A stretch of DNA of 64,000 bases from Favolaschia claudopus (Eukaryota > Basidiomycota > Agaricomycetes > Agaricales > Mycenaceae): contig JAWWNJ010000019.1 in assembly GCA_037176885.1 (NCBI GenBank), positions 1,116,001 through 1,180,000 on the forward strand. The letters are read 5' to 3'. A program made the position numbers and the translations under genes. The notes under the pieces were generated by a model. It was not told where the DNA came from and searched no databases. It saw nothing but the letters and a program-made list of their open reading frames with translations. This document shows, in pieces, positions 35,380 through 46,676 of the stretch (its first letter is position 1; each line of letters begins with the position of its first letter).

Positions 35380-36042
35380 ATGGTGTTTCCAGTTATAAAC
35401 GCAGAACGTCTCGAAGAAGTCAAGGTGTATCTGTCAAGCTTGGTTTGTTCATGGTCAATAATTCACAGCTCATGATTAACGTCTATTCAGCGCACCGGTG
35501 GCATTCGTCGACGTGGCCTTTTGTTTCCCACCGGTGAAAAGGATCCGTCTATCGTCACAGTCCCGACTACAGAGCGGCCTGCTGTTGGACCGGCTGGCAT
35601 CACCTTCCAGTATTGCTTCGGTCTCGTACAGGAGGTCGCAAGCATGCCAATCGATATGGCCATCATCGCGCCTACGGAGTGGCTCACGGGGGTGTATCCG
35701 CCCATGGCTGTACTCCACGTCGATCAAAACCAGCGCGAAGGACACCCGTTGTGCATGAGCGTTAACGACGCGCTGAATGAGGGTACTTCGGACGCTTCTG
35801 TGTGGTACGGGAACGTCCTTGTATTTCCGTTTTGTACTCGCACAGGCATGTTGCAAAGTTTGCCAGAGTTCCTTGACAATTGGGCAGCTACCGTCGCTAT
35901 GCAGTAAGTGTATTGCTATTCTTGGTTTAGTTGCTTTGGCTCAAGGCATTTCAGCTTTATTAGAGACTGGCTCCGCGCTAAGAGACAGGGTGGCCGTCTC
36001 CCTGCGGTGCTGAAGTTCGAGCTGCACGATTGCCCCACTTAG
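35380..36042 (+). CDS. uncharacterised three-exon protein next to Helitron
   Basis: Three exons (35380-35442, 35491-35903, 35955-36042), 187 residues, all in frame: MVFPVINAERLEEVKVYL, then RTGGIRRRGLLFPTGEKD, ITFQYCFGLVQEVASMP, LTGVYPPMAVLHVDQN, and a C-terminus RDWLRAKRQGGRLPAVLKFE. No family is recognised. It has a TATA box and complete splice sites and converges on the Helitron gene with 122 bp between stops. It could be cargo of, or a host gene next to, the Helitron. Confidence 0.62.
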
Positions 36043-36057
36043 AGTCGTTTTTTACGT

Positions 36058-36080
36058 TCAGCGGGAGCGAATGCTTCGCT
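36058..36080 (-). other. candidate Helitron 3' terminus (hairpin plus CTGA)
   Basis: Read on the minus strand, a perfect 6-bp stem (AGCGAA/TTCGCT, loop GCA, 36066-36080) is followed after four bases by CTGA, which fits the CTRR end rule of Helitrons. It lies about 85-107 bp beyond the Rep/helicase stop codon. The next base is A rather than the usual T, so the call is tentative. The hairpin could instead serve the two convergent 3' ends. Confidence 0.3.
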
Positions 36081-36164
36081 AAGTAGACCACGGCATATGT
36101 GACGAAAGTTTTTATAACGCGAATGAGAACATGAGTGTATATAAGACGAGGAGCTGCCCAATTC

Positions 36165-39100
36165 TCAACTGGCAAGCTCCCCGCGACGTTCTTGTGTGGC
36201 AGAAGTCAGCCAAGCCAGCCTACTGTCCTCAACCTCCAAGTGTTCCGAAGGATGCGTTGTGAACAGCTTTTTATCAAAGCCGCGTAGCAATCGAATGCTT
36301 GACCGCCCTCGACTGCGGGACAAGGCCACATAAGCGCTGAAGGGTGTCAATTTCTTCCTCGTCGGCTGTTCCAAATCAATTAATACGTGGCCTAAAGTTT
36401 GGCCTTGCGATTTGTAGTCGGTGAAAGCGTAGGCCGGAGTCATCGCATATTGGCGTCGACTGACTTGAACGCTGGCATTCGATCGCGTTTTCACCGTGAA
36501 GCCGTGAGTCGAAGGAGACAACGGAAGAATACCTGCAGCCAGACCTTCGAAAGCAGGCGCTGTGCAGTGGTCGGGTTGGAAATAAATGACTGGCGGGAGG
36601 AAGGTCAGGATCCGCGCGCCTGTATCTGGGTCGATGTCTCCACATTCGGGTTCCCTCGGATCCAGCTCCATGTCGATAATGGTGCCTCGAGTTCCGTTCG
36701 CCAAGTCGCTCTCCGTCGCTACGTTCACGATGATCATCGTTCGCATGCCTATCGCTAGTTCCACACGATCCGTCAGTTTCCCTGTATCAGCCGGTTTACA
36801 CCCTGTCGCGTCGTCAGCGCTTTCGACGTGCTCTACAATCGCAGCAACGTACCGGCAATGGTGACAATGTCCTCCACGGTAAGTTCGTTCCCATCTGTTC
36901 TGGTGTCCTCGGCCTGGGCAATATACATGCGTTGGCCAGACGAAGTGCAATGTCTTTTCAGGGAAGCCAGATTCCAAGCAACCCTCGCGGCGTGGCGTGC
37001 CGTGACCAGAGTGGGCATGGACCAACCCTGTTCCGACCAGTCAGGCAATTCACAAGATTTGTTGGACACGAGCAAAGATTCCAGAATTGACATGTCGCTT
37101 TCATTGCAATCTCCAGTACGAAGGCGAACCAAAAGTTCTACCCAAGCAGGGTCAGATACACGCATTTGCTGGGTCAGGGTGACGACTGTAGTGAACTGGA
37201 GGAATAGATTTCGGCCCAGTTGATCTCGTGCTGTGTTGTGTGGCCCGTGGTCAGTACAATAGAGAGCGCCTAACTCAGCCGCGACGGGAGGAAACTGATG
37301 TGGGTCACCAAATAAGATGACGTTCATTCCTCCGAATGGGCGCGTTGCGAGGCCGAGCGACGGGTCTCCTGTCCTAGCTAGCACAGAGCAAATAATTTCA
37401 GACAATATAGCAAGGTTGGATTTAGTGAGCATGGACATCTCATCAATTGCGAGGTATTTTTTCCCCCCGATGTTTTTGGACCTTTTATCAGCAGTCTGCT
37501 TCGAAGGGGTGTGCACCCAGTCTGTGCCTTTCTTCGGTATGATAGGTATCCCAGCCCACGAGTGCAGTGTCTGCCCCGCAATGAGACTAGCAGAGACTCC
37601 GGTAGTGCCTGTTTTAGCGAGCAGCATCTCGTCGCAATGCAGCTCAAATGTGTCCGTTATGGCGTTAAGTAGCACGGTTTTCCCCGTCCCACCTTCGCCA
37701 CGTACAATCATCAACAACTGAGGGGGGTTCTGTCCAGCTAAAGTGCGGAGCAAATGCTCTTCAATGATGTCGTGCGCACGACGCTGTTCGGCATTGAGCG
37801 CATTCAGGGTCGCTTGTTGTTTTTCGGACCTTTCACGAATTTGGGGGGGCGGCAAAAACAGCACAGCAGGGTCGATAGGTCTAATGCGCGGGGGTGCAGC
37901 GAACACATTGGGATCGGGAAGCTTGAGTTCAGTGCGATTGTCAGTGACTAGTTCTCCGGATCGCGTCATCTTGAGAAGCTTTTTGTTCCACGCGACAAAT
38001 TTGGGCAGGTCTTCAGGTAACGCGCGCCTACAGTCAGGCATCTGGCAGCCGGCGACTTCTGCCTCATCGAACAAACCGATCTCGCGAGCGGCCGCCATCG
38101 CTCCTTGTCCATAAGCGAGGTCGTTCGGGTCCCAGCGATTCGCACGAGCAAATGGAACATCTGCCAGTGAAAGTTCGGGCAGCCCGAAGTCCTCGTCACA
38201 ATTCATGGGTTGACGGTGTTCCATGTCCAGAAACGCGCCTGTCGCTGGCAGCATAGCCTCACTTTTACGGTTGCGAGCCCCGTCCGAGCACTCGTGAAAA
38301 TAGCTGATATTGTCGACTATGCGACGTGTCCTGGGTTCCGCGTATGCCATGAACCTATCGAAAACCTCCGCGAAAGATGCGTCGTGCTTTGTTTTGAGGT
38401 CGTCGAGTCCTCTCCAGGGACACAACAAAGCGAGCATGCAGGCGCAATAGTATTCTTTGGTGGCATCGGTGTTGCGCGGAAACCATGCTCCAACAAAACG
38501 GGGCATCGTTTCATGCCCAGCTTGTCTGACTACACGGCAGCCCTTGCGATCGCTAGCTGCCAAATACGGAATTCGTTCACTGCGCTGGCGCTCGTTCCCG
38601 TCGTTTTTCTTGGAGTCGGGAATAGGAGAACCGTCGTAGGTCTCCAAGAAGTAATCTAAGAAGTTCATGTCGTCTAGCTCGTGTCCGCGGTCCGCGTACT
38701 CTTTCAACTGGTCTTTTAACAAAAACTCGCCATCTCGAAGCTCCAGTCGCGCAGTACCTTCCTGCTCGATTGTGAATGAGCAAAGAATAGTACCGCTCAG
38801 GAAGAAAGCACTTACCGACTCAGATGCAGTCGCGGGCCCTTCAGTGAGCCCCGCGGCGGCAGGATTCGTTGGTCCGTCGCCGCGCTGGTCTTGAGAGGAA
38901 GCGCTGTTTTTTGTCGTAAGCTACAAAGGACAGGAGGATAGCGTCGTGTTGTTCACTCACCGTGTTTTCCATACGTTCGGATGTTCTCGGCGAACAGCTC
39001 TGGCTACTTCGTCCCAGTAGATGGTTACGAAGGTGTGGGATATAAAACGATCGCCCCAGCCCATCAAGTAACTCATCACCTCAGGGCCGCTGAGCTCCCG

Positions 39101-42100
39101 CTCGCGGCTCAAAGTGTTGGCGCACTGAGTCAACATCCGCTTGTTCAGATCCTTGCACTTATCGAGGTGCTTGGACTTCTTCCTTTGAAAAGCGAAGCTC
39201 TTGGCAAGCAAAGCAGACGCGTTGGAGCTCTGTATTTGTTTCTTCGCAATGTAGAGAGTGATGTACCACAAGATGTCCTTTGTTTCGTGTCCGTGCGTTA
39301 TGAGCTTTAAGTCGTGATTAGCGCGTGTAACTTGTAATATCGTGGGGTTCCAATTGTTCATTTTGCCATGCACCCGACGTGGACCCCAGTCTCCGGAAGG
39401 CTCTATCCAGTCCCGGCTAGACAAAGGGAAAGGCGCGCGTCGCTTGCACACCAAACGCCCTTCCCGAGTTTTTAGACAGCGATAGACATCGCACTTGTGA
39501 TATTGCAAAGTCCGTGCGGTCTTCGCTTCAACGTCGAAAGCAAGCCGAGTGTAATCAGGCTTGCGGGGATCGACGGGGCGTGCATATGAGACGTTCAGCG
39601 TCGGCTCCATTGCTTCAATAGCAGCAGCGTCTTTGTCGTGGATGTCCGCTCGGATCGTGTTGCGTATGAACGCGGTAACTTTGTCGCGGAAAGCGGCAGT
39701 TAAAAGAGCCTCTCGCATGCGAGCGGCGGTTAACGCGCCGCGAAGCCACAGCAGCATGTGGAGGTGAAGGGTCCCTCTCCCCTGAGCTTCTACCGTTCCA
39801 ATGTAAGCCTGCACGGTTCCGCAAACCCCGGGTTTGCGGGTGATTCTCCCTGCCTTAGCGGTGATGCCGAATATTTCACTCAGGATGAGTTTGACCACCA
39901 AGTGAAAGTACTCGGCCGCCGCGAATGGATCCTTTGCCATGTTGATGGAACGTTGAGTCGATTTCGGCCCCGCCGTCGCTAGAAAGTCGTCCAAGTTGAT
40001 GTCTTGCCCTGCGAGAACTTGGGCGACGGGGTCTCCGCAATCGGCGAGGTTAATGGTACACCATAGAGTGGCTGGATTCAGCAAAACAGTCATGCCCCAT
40101 GCTTGCGACCTGATCGATTGCCGAGATTCGTCGGTGCCAGGAACCCTGGCTCGGACGGCCGTGATTTGTTTTCTGAGGGACTGGACGACTGGATTGGTGA
40201 ACGCCACTCGCCGAGTCTCTTCTCCACTAGCTTTCAGCAAGTCCTTCGGCGTTAACTGCATGAAAGCTGCGCTGTGCGAACGATACGACGCCTTATTGAC
40301 CTGCAAGAAAGCCGCACGGCAAGTCCGACGTTTCTGGGCGACGCCAAAGGCTTGAAAGGCAAAGTAAGGATCCGTTCTAAACCTGCCGTCCGCATAGCGC
40401 AAAGCCCATCGCGTATGCTCTTCGTAAGCGACGTCTCGTTGCCTCTCAGTCTCGAATCCACCCTTACCGTATGGAAACAGGTGGGGAAAGCACCCAAGCA
40501 TATGGTTGGGATCCGCCGTCCCTCCGTCTGTTCGGTGTCCGTTCTCGTCGACACGAGGGTACTCGTTCATGAATGCACTCCCTCGTTTAAGAGCGAACTG
40601 ATCTTGTCGCTTAGGTTGAAAGGTGTTAGCCATCGCGTGGGCCATTACATCGTTGTCTGGAATGCTACCAGCCTCTGTGTCCACGACGCCGTGTACTTGC
40701 ATGGGAATGACGGCAGGTTCTAGTAACCAAATCAATATGCTGCCAAACTAATATTTGTTGCTGACTGACCAAATTCTTCGACATCGGCATCAGGTGTCTC
40801 AATTGGCGCGACACCGGGGTTGTTGCTAGAAATCGAAACCACCGGGGATTCTCCGTCGTAGTCCGGAACGTAGCCGTCATGTTCCGCAGCCAGCGAGGTT
40901 TGGTTTTCGTCGAAACGCACGTTAGACAGAATCTCGTCGGGAATCCCGCTTTCTGGGTACCGGTCCAAATTCTCCTCAGAGATCGCGATGTCAGCGTAGA
41001 GAGGATTGTTGAGCTTTAGCCATACGAGGGCATTTCGGACGCGGCCACGGCGAACTTTGAACATGTCAGGGAGGATGTGAAGGGGAAGTTCCTTGCCCCC
41101 GACGAAGGTTACGCCGATGACAGCAGACAAAATAGCAGGGGCAGGAGGCAGCGCTTTGCCCGACACAAGGTTCGCAATGGCGGCCTGATCCAAGCGATAC
41201 GTAGACACGTTGCCTCGCATACCAGAATAGAACTCGTCGTTGTCGTTCTTAGAGCCTCTTCTAGACTTGGGAAACAGTTTGACAACGTAGACCGAAGGGA
41301 AGTACAACGCGACCAATAAGCGCTCCGCCAGTTCTAGTATCTCCAGCTGCATAGGAACAGGACCAATCCACATGCTGTTTGATAGTGCTAGAGGTGGTCG
41401 TTGGTTGAGGCGGAGATGTTTCAAGCAGTCTGTGCACGCATAGGTAGTGGCGTCGTCGGCGACTTCATCGTGAATTAAATAGCCGTCGTGTAGCTTGTGG
41501 GCTGGATGAGCGTGATAAGGGATTAAGTGCAGTTTATTGGGTAGCTCTTCCAGAGCGACCTCTTCCATGGAAGTCGCAAACAACAGGCGAGCGCACACCA
41601 TGCAGACCTGTTTGGTGAGGGCAGCGTTATTGGTTTTGTCGATATAACTGCAAAGCATGCTGAGGTCACAATAGAATATAAGAGGGTAGAACAAACTTGG
41701 CAATGCACGCATGAACTACACCTTCATCCGCCGACTGCAAAAAGCATTCCTCGTCTTCTGAATCGTAATCGCCGCACCAACCATTTTGGCTCTCTTCCCT
41801 CATTTCGACGTCTTCGACGTCAGGCGTGGAAAGACGTCGTACAGGATTGCTTTTTTGGACTCGTGCAGTAAGAGAAGACCGAATTTTAGTCCTCATTTCT
41901 TCCGACATTTTACTGACGGCGGAAAATAACGATGCACGGGTTCTCTTGTCCACAGGCCGAAGAGGCGCATGTTCGTAAACAAATCCGACCATCTTCGCGA
42001 GCGTCATGTCACCAAACCAAATGGTCGGATCGTCGTTGCCGCTAGGAGCACGATCTACGTCCATGTCTGTAGGGGAGTTGTCTGATGAGTCGCCCACTTT

Positions 42101-42346
42101 CTGTCTTTTGGAAGGGGAAGAAGAAGCGGCAGTCGGCGCCCTGCGCTTGATGTGACGGGGAAGGCGAGCAGCGGCGGCGCGTATCGCATTTTGCTGAGTC
42201 GGCGGTAATGATTGAATGGCGTCGAATACCTTGCCTTTAGTTTTTTTCGTGACTGAAGGCAACTCAACGTAAGGAGCAATTGTATGCTTGATAATGTCAA
42301 GTGTCTGGGACGCAAACCAAACAGCGGGTCCTTCAACGGTGGTCAT
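36165..42346 (-). CDS. Helitron Rep/Pif1-like helicase transposase
   Basis: The protein that nicks, unwinds and transfers the element during rolling-circle transposition. The model has six exons (41709-42346, 40770-41659, 38975-40719, 38816-38920, 36853-38761, 36165-36802), 1,974 residues, open throughout. The N-terminal part is Lys/Arg and acidic rich. A Cys-rich domain follows (CMVCARL ... CTDCLKHLR, DUF6570-like). The Helitron Rep domain has the HUH motif HLHMLLWL (about residue 828) and the two-tyrosine motif YITLYIAKK (about 995). The SF1/Pif1 helicase has Walker A GEGGTGKT (about 1480), Walker B AIDEMSML (about 1563), FGDPHQFPPV, KSQGQTLGHVLIDLE and YVALSRSRGRSSIRLLRGF. An alternative first donor (41697) adds four codons. 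All catalytic motifs are intact, so the copy may be active. Confidence 0.93.
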
Positions 42347-44604
42347 TCGTGAACGACGGTGAAGCAGGAATATGAGAAAAGGAACAACAGAGCGCTGAGG
42401 GGTCGGATTTTGATACTTAGGAGAAACACCGCGAAAGTGATTGAGCCGAGAACTTTGCTATTGCATATAGTAAGGGTACATGAGCAGTGCAGTGTAAAAC
42501 GCAGCAGATTGCAAAGTAGCAATGAGGACGCGTCGTCGTGTATTATGATAGTTGAAAGGAAGTTGTTTACCGTGAGAGCGAGCCAAGGAGCGGCAAAATC
42601 AAAAGTCTGAAAGCGGCATCAAAGCCGAGTTTTGTTTGCGCTTACTTGGTTCACGCTTATCTTCTCAATTTTGGCTTGTTTGGATGCTGCAGATGGCAGA
42701 GTTAACACCCAAGTTCTACCACGGCGGTGGTACACAGCCACGATCTAATCTTGCTGTTTACAACTATTTGCAATCAGCAGATGGCAGGGTTAAACAGTCA
42801 GGGTGTGGGACCTAGCTAAAGCGAGGTGATAAGCCTTAAGCCTTAATCTGGGGTTATGGGGTTATGAGGTTAATTTCCTTTTTGGGAAATATTTTCACAC
42901 AGTCAAGAGGTCTTAATATCACCCAATTATTTCGCAAAATGCCTATGTACAGCCATGATAGTGTCAAAAACCTCTAAAATTCGAGTGGAGGCCCTCAAAC
43001 CAGTCCTCCTGGTACGAACAGAGTCAGCGTTGTCAGCAACAAATGCAAGTTGTTCCCAAAATTGGGCTCTACCAACAATTTCCTCTCATGTTCTACGCAT
43101 CCCTTACAATATGTAGGGAAAGGGCTGGCTGCAGTTTGGTTGGTAGTCTGAACTAGCTCAATGAAATGAGCCTGCATTGGACTGGACATGGCGGGAGAGA
43201 GCAAGATAAAAGCCAAGCCAAGCTTCCTCGGCGATCAATCGATCGATATAGCCGGAGCAGCGGCCCGAGACCTTAAGACATTATAAGCTCGGCGGCCGTT
43301 GCTCTAAGGGTTATGATAAGGCCTTAATAACCCTTAACGCAATTAAGGCCTTATCCCTTACGGCCAACACTGGAAAGGTGAGCGAGTGTGACGCAGTGGG
43401 TGACGGTGTGACCATTAGTCTCCCCAGTCTTCAGTGCTTGTCGCTTACTTGGCACTTGCCTTACTTGCCCAATTGCCACTTGCTCGACTTCTCCAGGACT
43501 GGACCAATGGTTTGAAATATGAATCATTCCGCGCGACTGTCTCCCTATTTGAAATCCGTCGCCGCTTCGTTGTGGTCGGCGAATTCGAAAGACAATTCAG
43601 AACGAAAGACTCCTCCGCAACAAAGCACAAACGCTTTCCCCTCAGCCCTCATGCCGCGGCCAGTGGCCGCTGCCTGGCAGAACTCGAAGACTCAAGGGAG
43701 TCATGCTTCAGGCTACAGCTCCATGTCTATTTCTGAGAATTCAAGCGCTCATCTGCTGAAAACGAGGATTTCTCCGCAGCAAACACAGCCCAGCCTTGTA
43801 TACAATGATCTTACAGAATCTCAAACGTCCTGGCTGCTTAGCAGAACTCGAAGAAACGGGACCCGATTCAAATCGCACCTATTCCTGTATCTGAGGGCCG
43901 GAGCGCTCGCCAAAACCCTCCTAATGACGAAATAGCAGCCGGCGCCGACCACATTGGCTACAAACGCCGCACGATTTGACGCCACGTTGACCGCTTTCTG
44001 CTGCATGTAGGGTTGCGGTCGCCACCCTCGTCGATCGCATACTTACCGCCCAATGTCTCGCCCGTCTGTTTGCCGGCGCCGCCCGTGGCGTTGAAGAAAG
44101 TAATGCGTCACTTGAGGTCGACACCTTACCTCCATGCCGTACCTAGCATTGGATGACGAAGCCCGAAATAATTTGCTGAAGCCGCTGAGGACGAGTTTAA
44201 GGTCCAGATGTATGTCTTTCGACTACAATATTAGGTGCTGTTGCCGGCCTAGAACTTAGCAACCGACCTTACCAGGATATTTGTGCTGTTCAAGATGACT
44301 CAGTTGAGCTACGCAGTTCAGACCTCGTAACAAAGTTAGGCATGACTCAAACCTACCTAAGCGCCATCGCCATGCCTGTGGCTTCTTTGGGTCGGGTATG
44401 GAAGAGACTCTCAGCTCCCTACAGCACGCTGTCTCAAGGCGTAGAGCCAAGGGTTCGGACTGGCGTCGTACAAGCTTTTCAGCGTGATGATCAGAAATAC
44501 TTCCCCAGGTTACGAGAATGCTACAGCGCAAAATGAAGCAGCGGTTCCCACTCCGATTCATCTTCAGCATAGCATGTTACTGAACGCATACACAGAGGCA
44601 TAAG
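42347..44604. other. long intergenic region with repeats
   Basis: There is no convincing gene in 2.3 kb. GCAGATGGCAGRGTTAA occurs near 42688 and again near 42777. Palindromic TAAGGCCTTA/TAAGGGTTAT sequence lies at 43260-43360. Two degenerate copies of GCAGAACTCGAAGA begin at 43677 and 43841, inside a frame (43519-43935) that does not look like a conserved protein. This may be a transposon graveyard or the 5' flank of the Helitron. Confidence 0.5.
43305..43353. repeat. nested palindromes TAAGGGTTAT / TAAGGCCTTA
   Basis: TAAGGGTTAT (43305-43314) is mirrored by ATAACCCTTA (43327-43336), with the palindrome TAAGGCCTTA in the loop (43317-43326) and again at 43344-43353. The structure could form a stem-loop. 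Confidence 0.7.
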
Positions 44605-44610
44605 TATAAA
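44605..44610 (+). promoter_or_regulatory. TATA box of the P450-like gene
   Basis: TATAAA lies 39-44 bp upstream of the ATG at 44649. Confidence 0.5.
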
Positions 44611-44648
44611 AAGCACCTGTGAGTTGGCCAATTCCGTGTCAGAGAAAC

Positions 44649-45857
44649 ATGCCCCCCACTAATCTTGTACTCCCTGTGATATGCATATGCGCGGCGATTA
44701 TTATTTTCTTTTTACTCGCACAATTTACGAGTTTCAGGCAACGGCCTACCCTCCACCGCACTCCTGCAGCGGTCCGCTCCCTCCTCGACCCTATTGACCG
44801 TCCGTCAATGGACACTTTGCTTCACTCGCGAGCATCCCCTAACTCCCGCCTCATCCGAGCTTTCCACCTATCCAACACCTTTGTCAGTTCCGACCCCACT
44901 GTCCACACAAACTTCAATCACAACTCCGTCTCCCTCATCCGTGCTGCGGAGAAGAACTGGCCGCGCTTCAGCGACATTGCTTTGCAGGCCGCCGAACTGG
45001 CCCTTCCGAACGACTCCACCACCCCATTCCATGTCTATGTCGGCGCGGTCACCCTTCGCACCATCATTGCAGGTCTTCTGGTTCCAGACGCAGATGTTGC
45101 GTCCCTCGACGCGAACGATGTCGACGTCGTCGCCGAATTAATAACTGAGCTCTGGATTCGTTCAAAGAAACCAGCCCGAATCCCCGAGCACCTTCTGGAG
45201 ACGCTCAACTTCCATGTTCGACACCTGGTCCCGGACCAGGTGCAGTATCCGCAGCCCCTAGATTTCATCATCCCTACTTGGGAGACACTTTGGCGCGTTG
45301 TCGCAGCCACTCTTGCTTGTGTGTACGGCAATATAGCTGCGCGCCAAACCTTTCTAGATTTGAATGAGAATCCGAATCTAGATCAATTCTCCACACCGAA
45401 GCAAGAAGGCAGCTCACCAAGCGCCAAAGATTACATCTGCGAGTCGCTGCGTCTCTATCCGCCGGTTAAGCGTATAACTCGTCATATTTTTACACCACTT
45501 CTATTCACCACATTCCTTCCTCGCTTTCTGGCTTCCAGAATCCCTCCATACTGTGAAACCCATGTGGCTGAAATTGAACGCGCCCAGTGCTCAGCCTATT
45601 GGGATATCAGTTCGTCGAGTCCCGAAGCCTTTGATGCCGCCCGGTTCCTCGACCCGGCTCGGAAAGCCAGTGATCTATTGGCTTTTGGAGCAGGCCCACT
45701 GAAATGCAGGGCCATTAATTGGGCGCCTATGGCCGCAGCTGTGATCGTTGGCGCGATCCTGAACACCGTTGACGAAGTGAAGTATACTGTCATTCAAGGG
45801 AACGGTATTGGTGATCGAGGGGGCTGGGATGGTTGGGAGGTGCGCAAGGCGGCTTAA
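44649..45857 (+). CDS. cytochrome P450-like protein, short and intronless
   Basis: A membrane-anchored haem monooxygenase-like protein, 402 residues in one exon. An N-terminal membrane helix (LVLPVICICAAIIIFFLLAQF) is followed by a P450-type body. The K-helix ExxR is present in ICESLRLYPPVKRITRH, and the haem loop FGAGPLKCRA contains the axial Cys, although the usual Gly after CR is Ala. There is no recognisable I-helix AGxDT motif, and the protein is about 100 residues shorter than typical fungal P450s, which also usually have many introns. It may be a diverged clan with reduced or altered chemistry. The start at 44649 is the first ATG of the frame. Confidence 0.7.
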   Translation: MPPTNLVLPVICICAAIIIFFLLAQFTSFRQRPTLHRTPAAVRSLLDPIDRPSMDTLLHSRASPNSRLIRAFHLSNTFVSSDPTVHTNFNHNSVSLIRAAEKNWPRFSDIALQAAELALPNDSTTPFHVYVGAVTLRTIIAGLLVPDADVASLDANDVDVVAELITELWIRSKKPARIPEHLLETLNFHVRHLVPDQVQYPQPLDFIIPTWETLWRVVAATLACVYGNIAARQTFLDLNENPNLDQFSTPKQEGSSPSAKDYICESLRLYPPVKRITRHIFTPLLFTTFLPRFLASRIPPYCETHVAEIERAQCSAYWDISSSSPEAFDAARFLDPARKASDLLAFGAGPLKCRAINWAPMAAAVIVGAILNTVDEVKYTVIQGNGIGDRGGWDGWEVRKAA

Positions 45858-46617
45858 GCACCTTCGCGGGTATGCATGGGCGTCAGAATGTCTTTGCATT
45901 GCCTTCACGACTTGTCCGCAGTGGAAGCTGTTTTTTTTTTCACTCTTCTCTTTCTCGAATCTCGGTCCGGCTTCTTACATAATTTCTCCGTCCTACGATA
46001 CGGATATTTTGGAACGTTATGCTTGTTGCTTCTATGCTCTGTCCTTTGTACTAACTTGCTTTGCGATGGAAGTTTGTATCTGTTCATCCGAATACTTATA
46101 CCAAATACACGATGTTGAAATTTATGGCTACGCTCAGAAATCAGAATAAAGCAGTACTGACCCGATGCATAACACTACACAGCAAGTTCTAGGTTTGGAA
46201 GCCTTTAGGACTGCCATTCTTATGGGCTAGAGCACGACGATGGCGTGTCAACCCAAGTCCGAATGCTTGTGCCGCATCACGTGGGCGCGTCGCGCCGGAC
46301 CTTGCCGGGATTCGCGGTGGCGTGACCTTGTGACCAGTAGTGCTGTCTCGCGTCGTTAGTGTTCGGCTAGCTTCCGACGCCAACACCTAGTCCGTTTAGA
46401 ATTTCAGGTAACCCGAATCGACCCGGTCCCAACCCAACCCGGCGAGTTACTTGAATGTCTCCAGTTGGCCTTTATCTGAGAGCAGCGGCTGAGGTTCCGT
46501 CTGCGACTAAGGCTCCAATACGCGAAAGTTTACGAATCTGAAAACTATAATTCAACGGATGTTTTCCCGCAGAAAATTCCGTTTATGCGCTGATGAGTAA
46601 GCCTTCTTCCCCCTCGG
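45858..46617. other. intergenic, 760 bp
   Basis: This stretch holds the 3' flank of the P450-like gene and the upstream region of the NmrA-like gene. It includes a poly-T tract near 45931. No coding frame is supported. Confidence 0.5.
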
Positions 46618-46625
46618 TATAAAAG
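46618..46625 (+). promoter_or_regulatory. TATA box of the NmrA-like gene
   Basis: TATAAAAG lies 52-59 bp upstream of the ATG at 46677. Confidence 0.55.
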
Positions 46626-46676
46626 CAGCAACGAGGGACTCGCAACCGCACCAGTGAGATATTTCCGTCGCACACA

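Larger units (their letters stand above)
36058..42346 (-). mobile_element. autonomous Helitron (outer ends uncertain)
   Basis: A rolling-circle DNA transposon identified by its Rep/helicase gene (36165-42346). The left boundary is a guess based on a hairpin plus CTGA. The right boundary (5' TC end, expected beyond 42346) could not be recognised, so neighbouring unknown genes could lie inside the element. Confidence 0.75.

Noticed and set aside
36803..36852. Possible 20-nt intron or frameshift in the Helitron helicase
   Set aside because: A normal 50-nt intron (GTACGT...GACAG) using a downstream acceptor restores the frame and the family pattern, so no frameshift is needed.
14166..43400. Starship-type giant element
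   Set aside because: No DUF3435-like tyrosine recombinase was seen at any edge, and such elements are known from ascomycetes; a Helitron is the only transposase present.
43434..43935. Two overlapping plus-strand frames of 100 and 138 codons
   Set aside because: Neither shows a domain or start context, and the region contains two degenerate direct copies of the same sequence, which explains the open frames.
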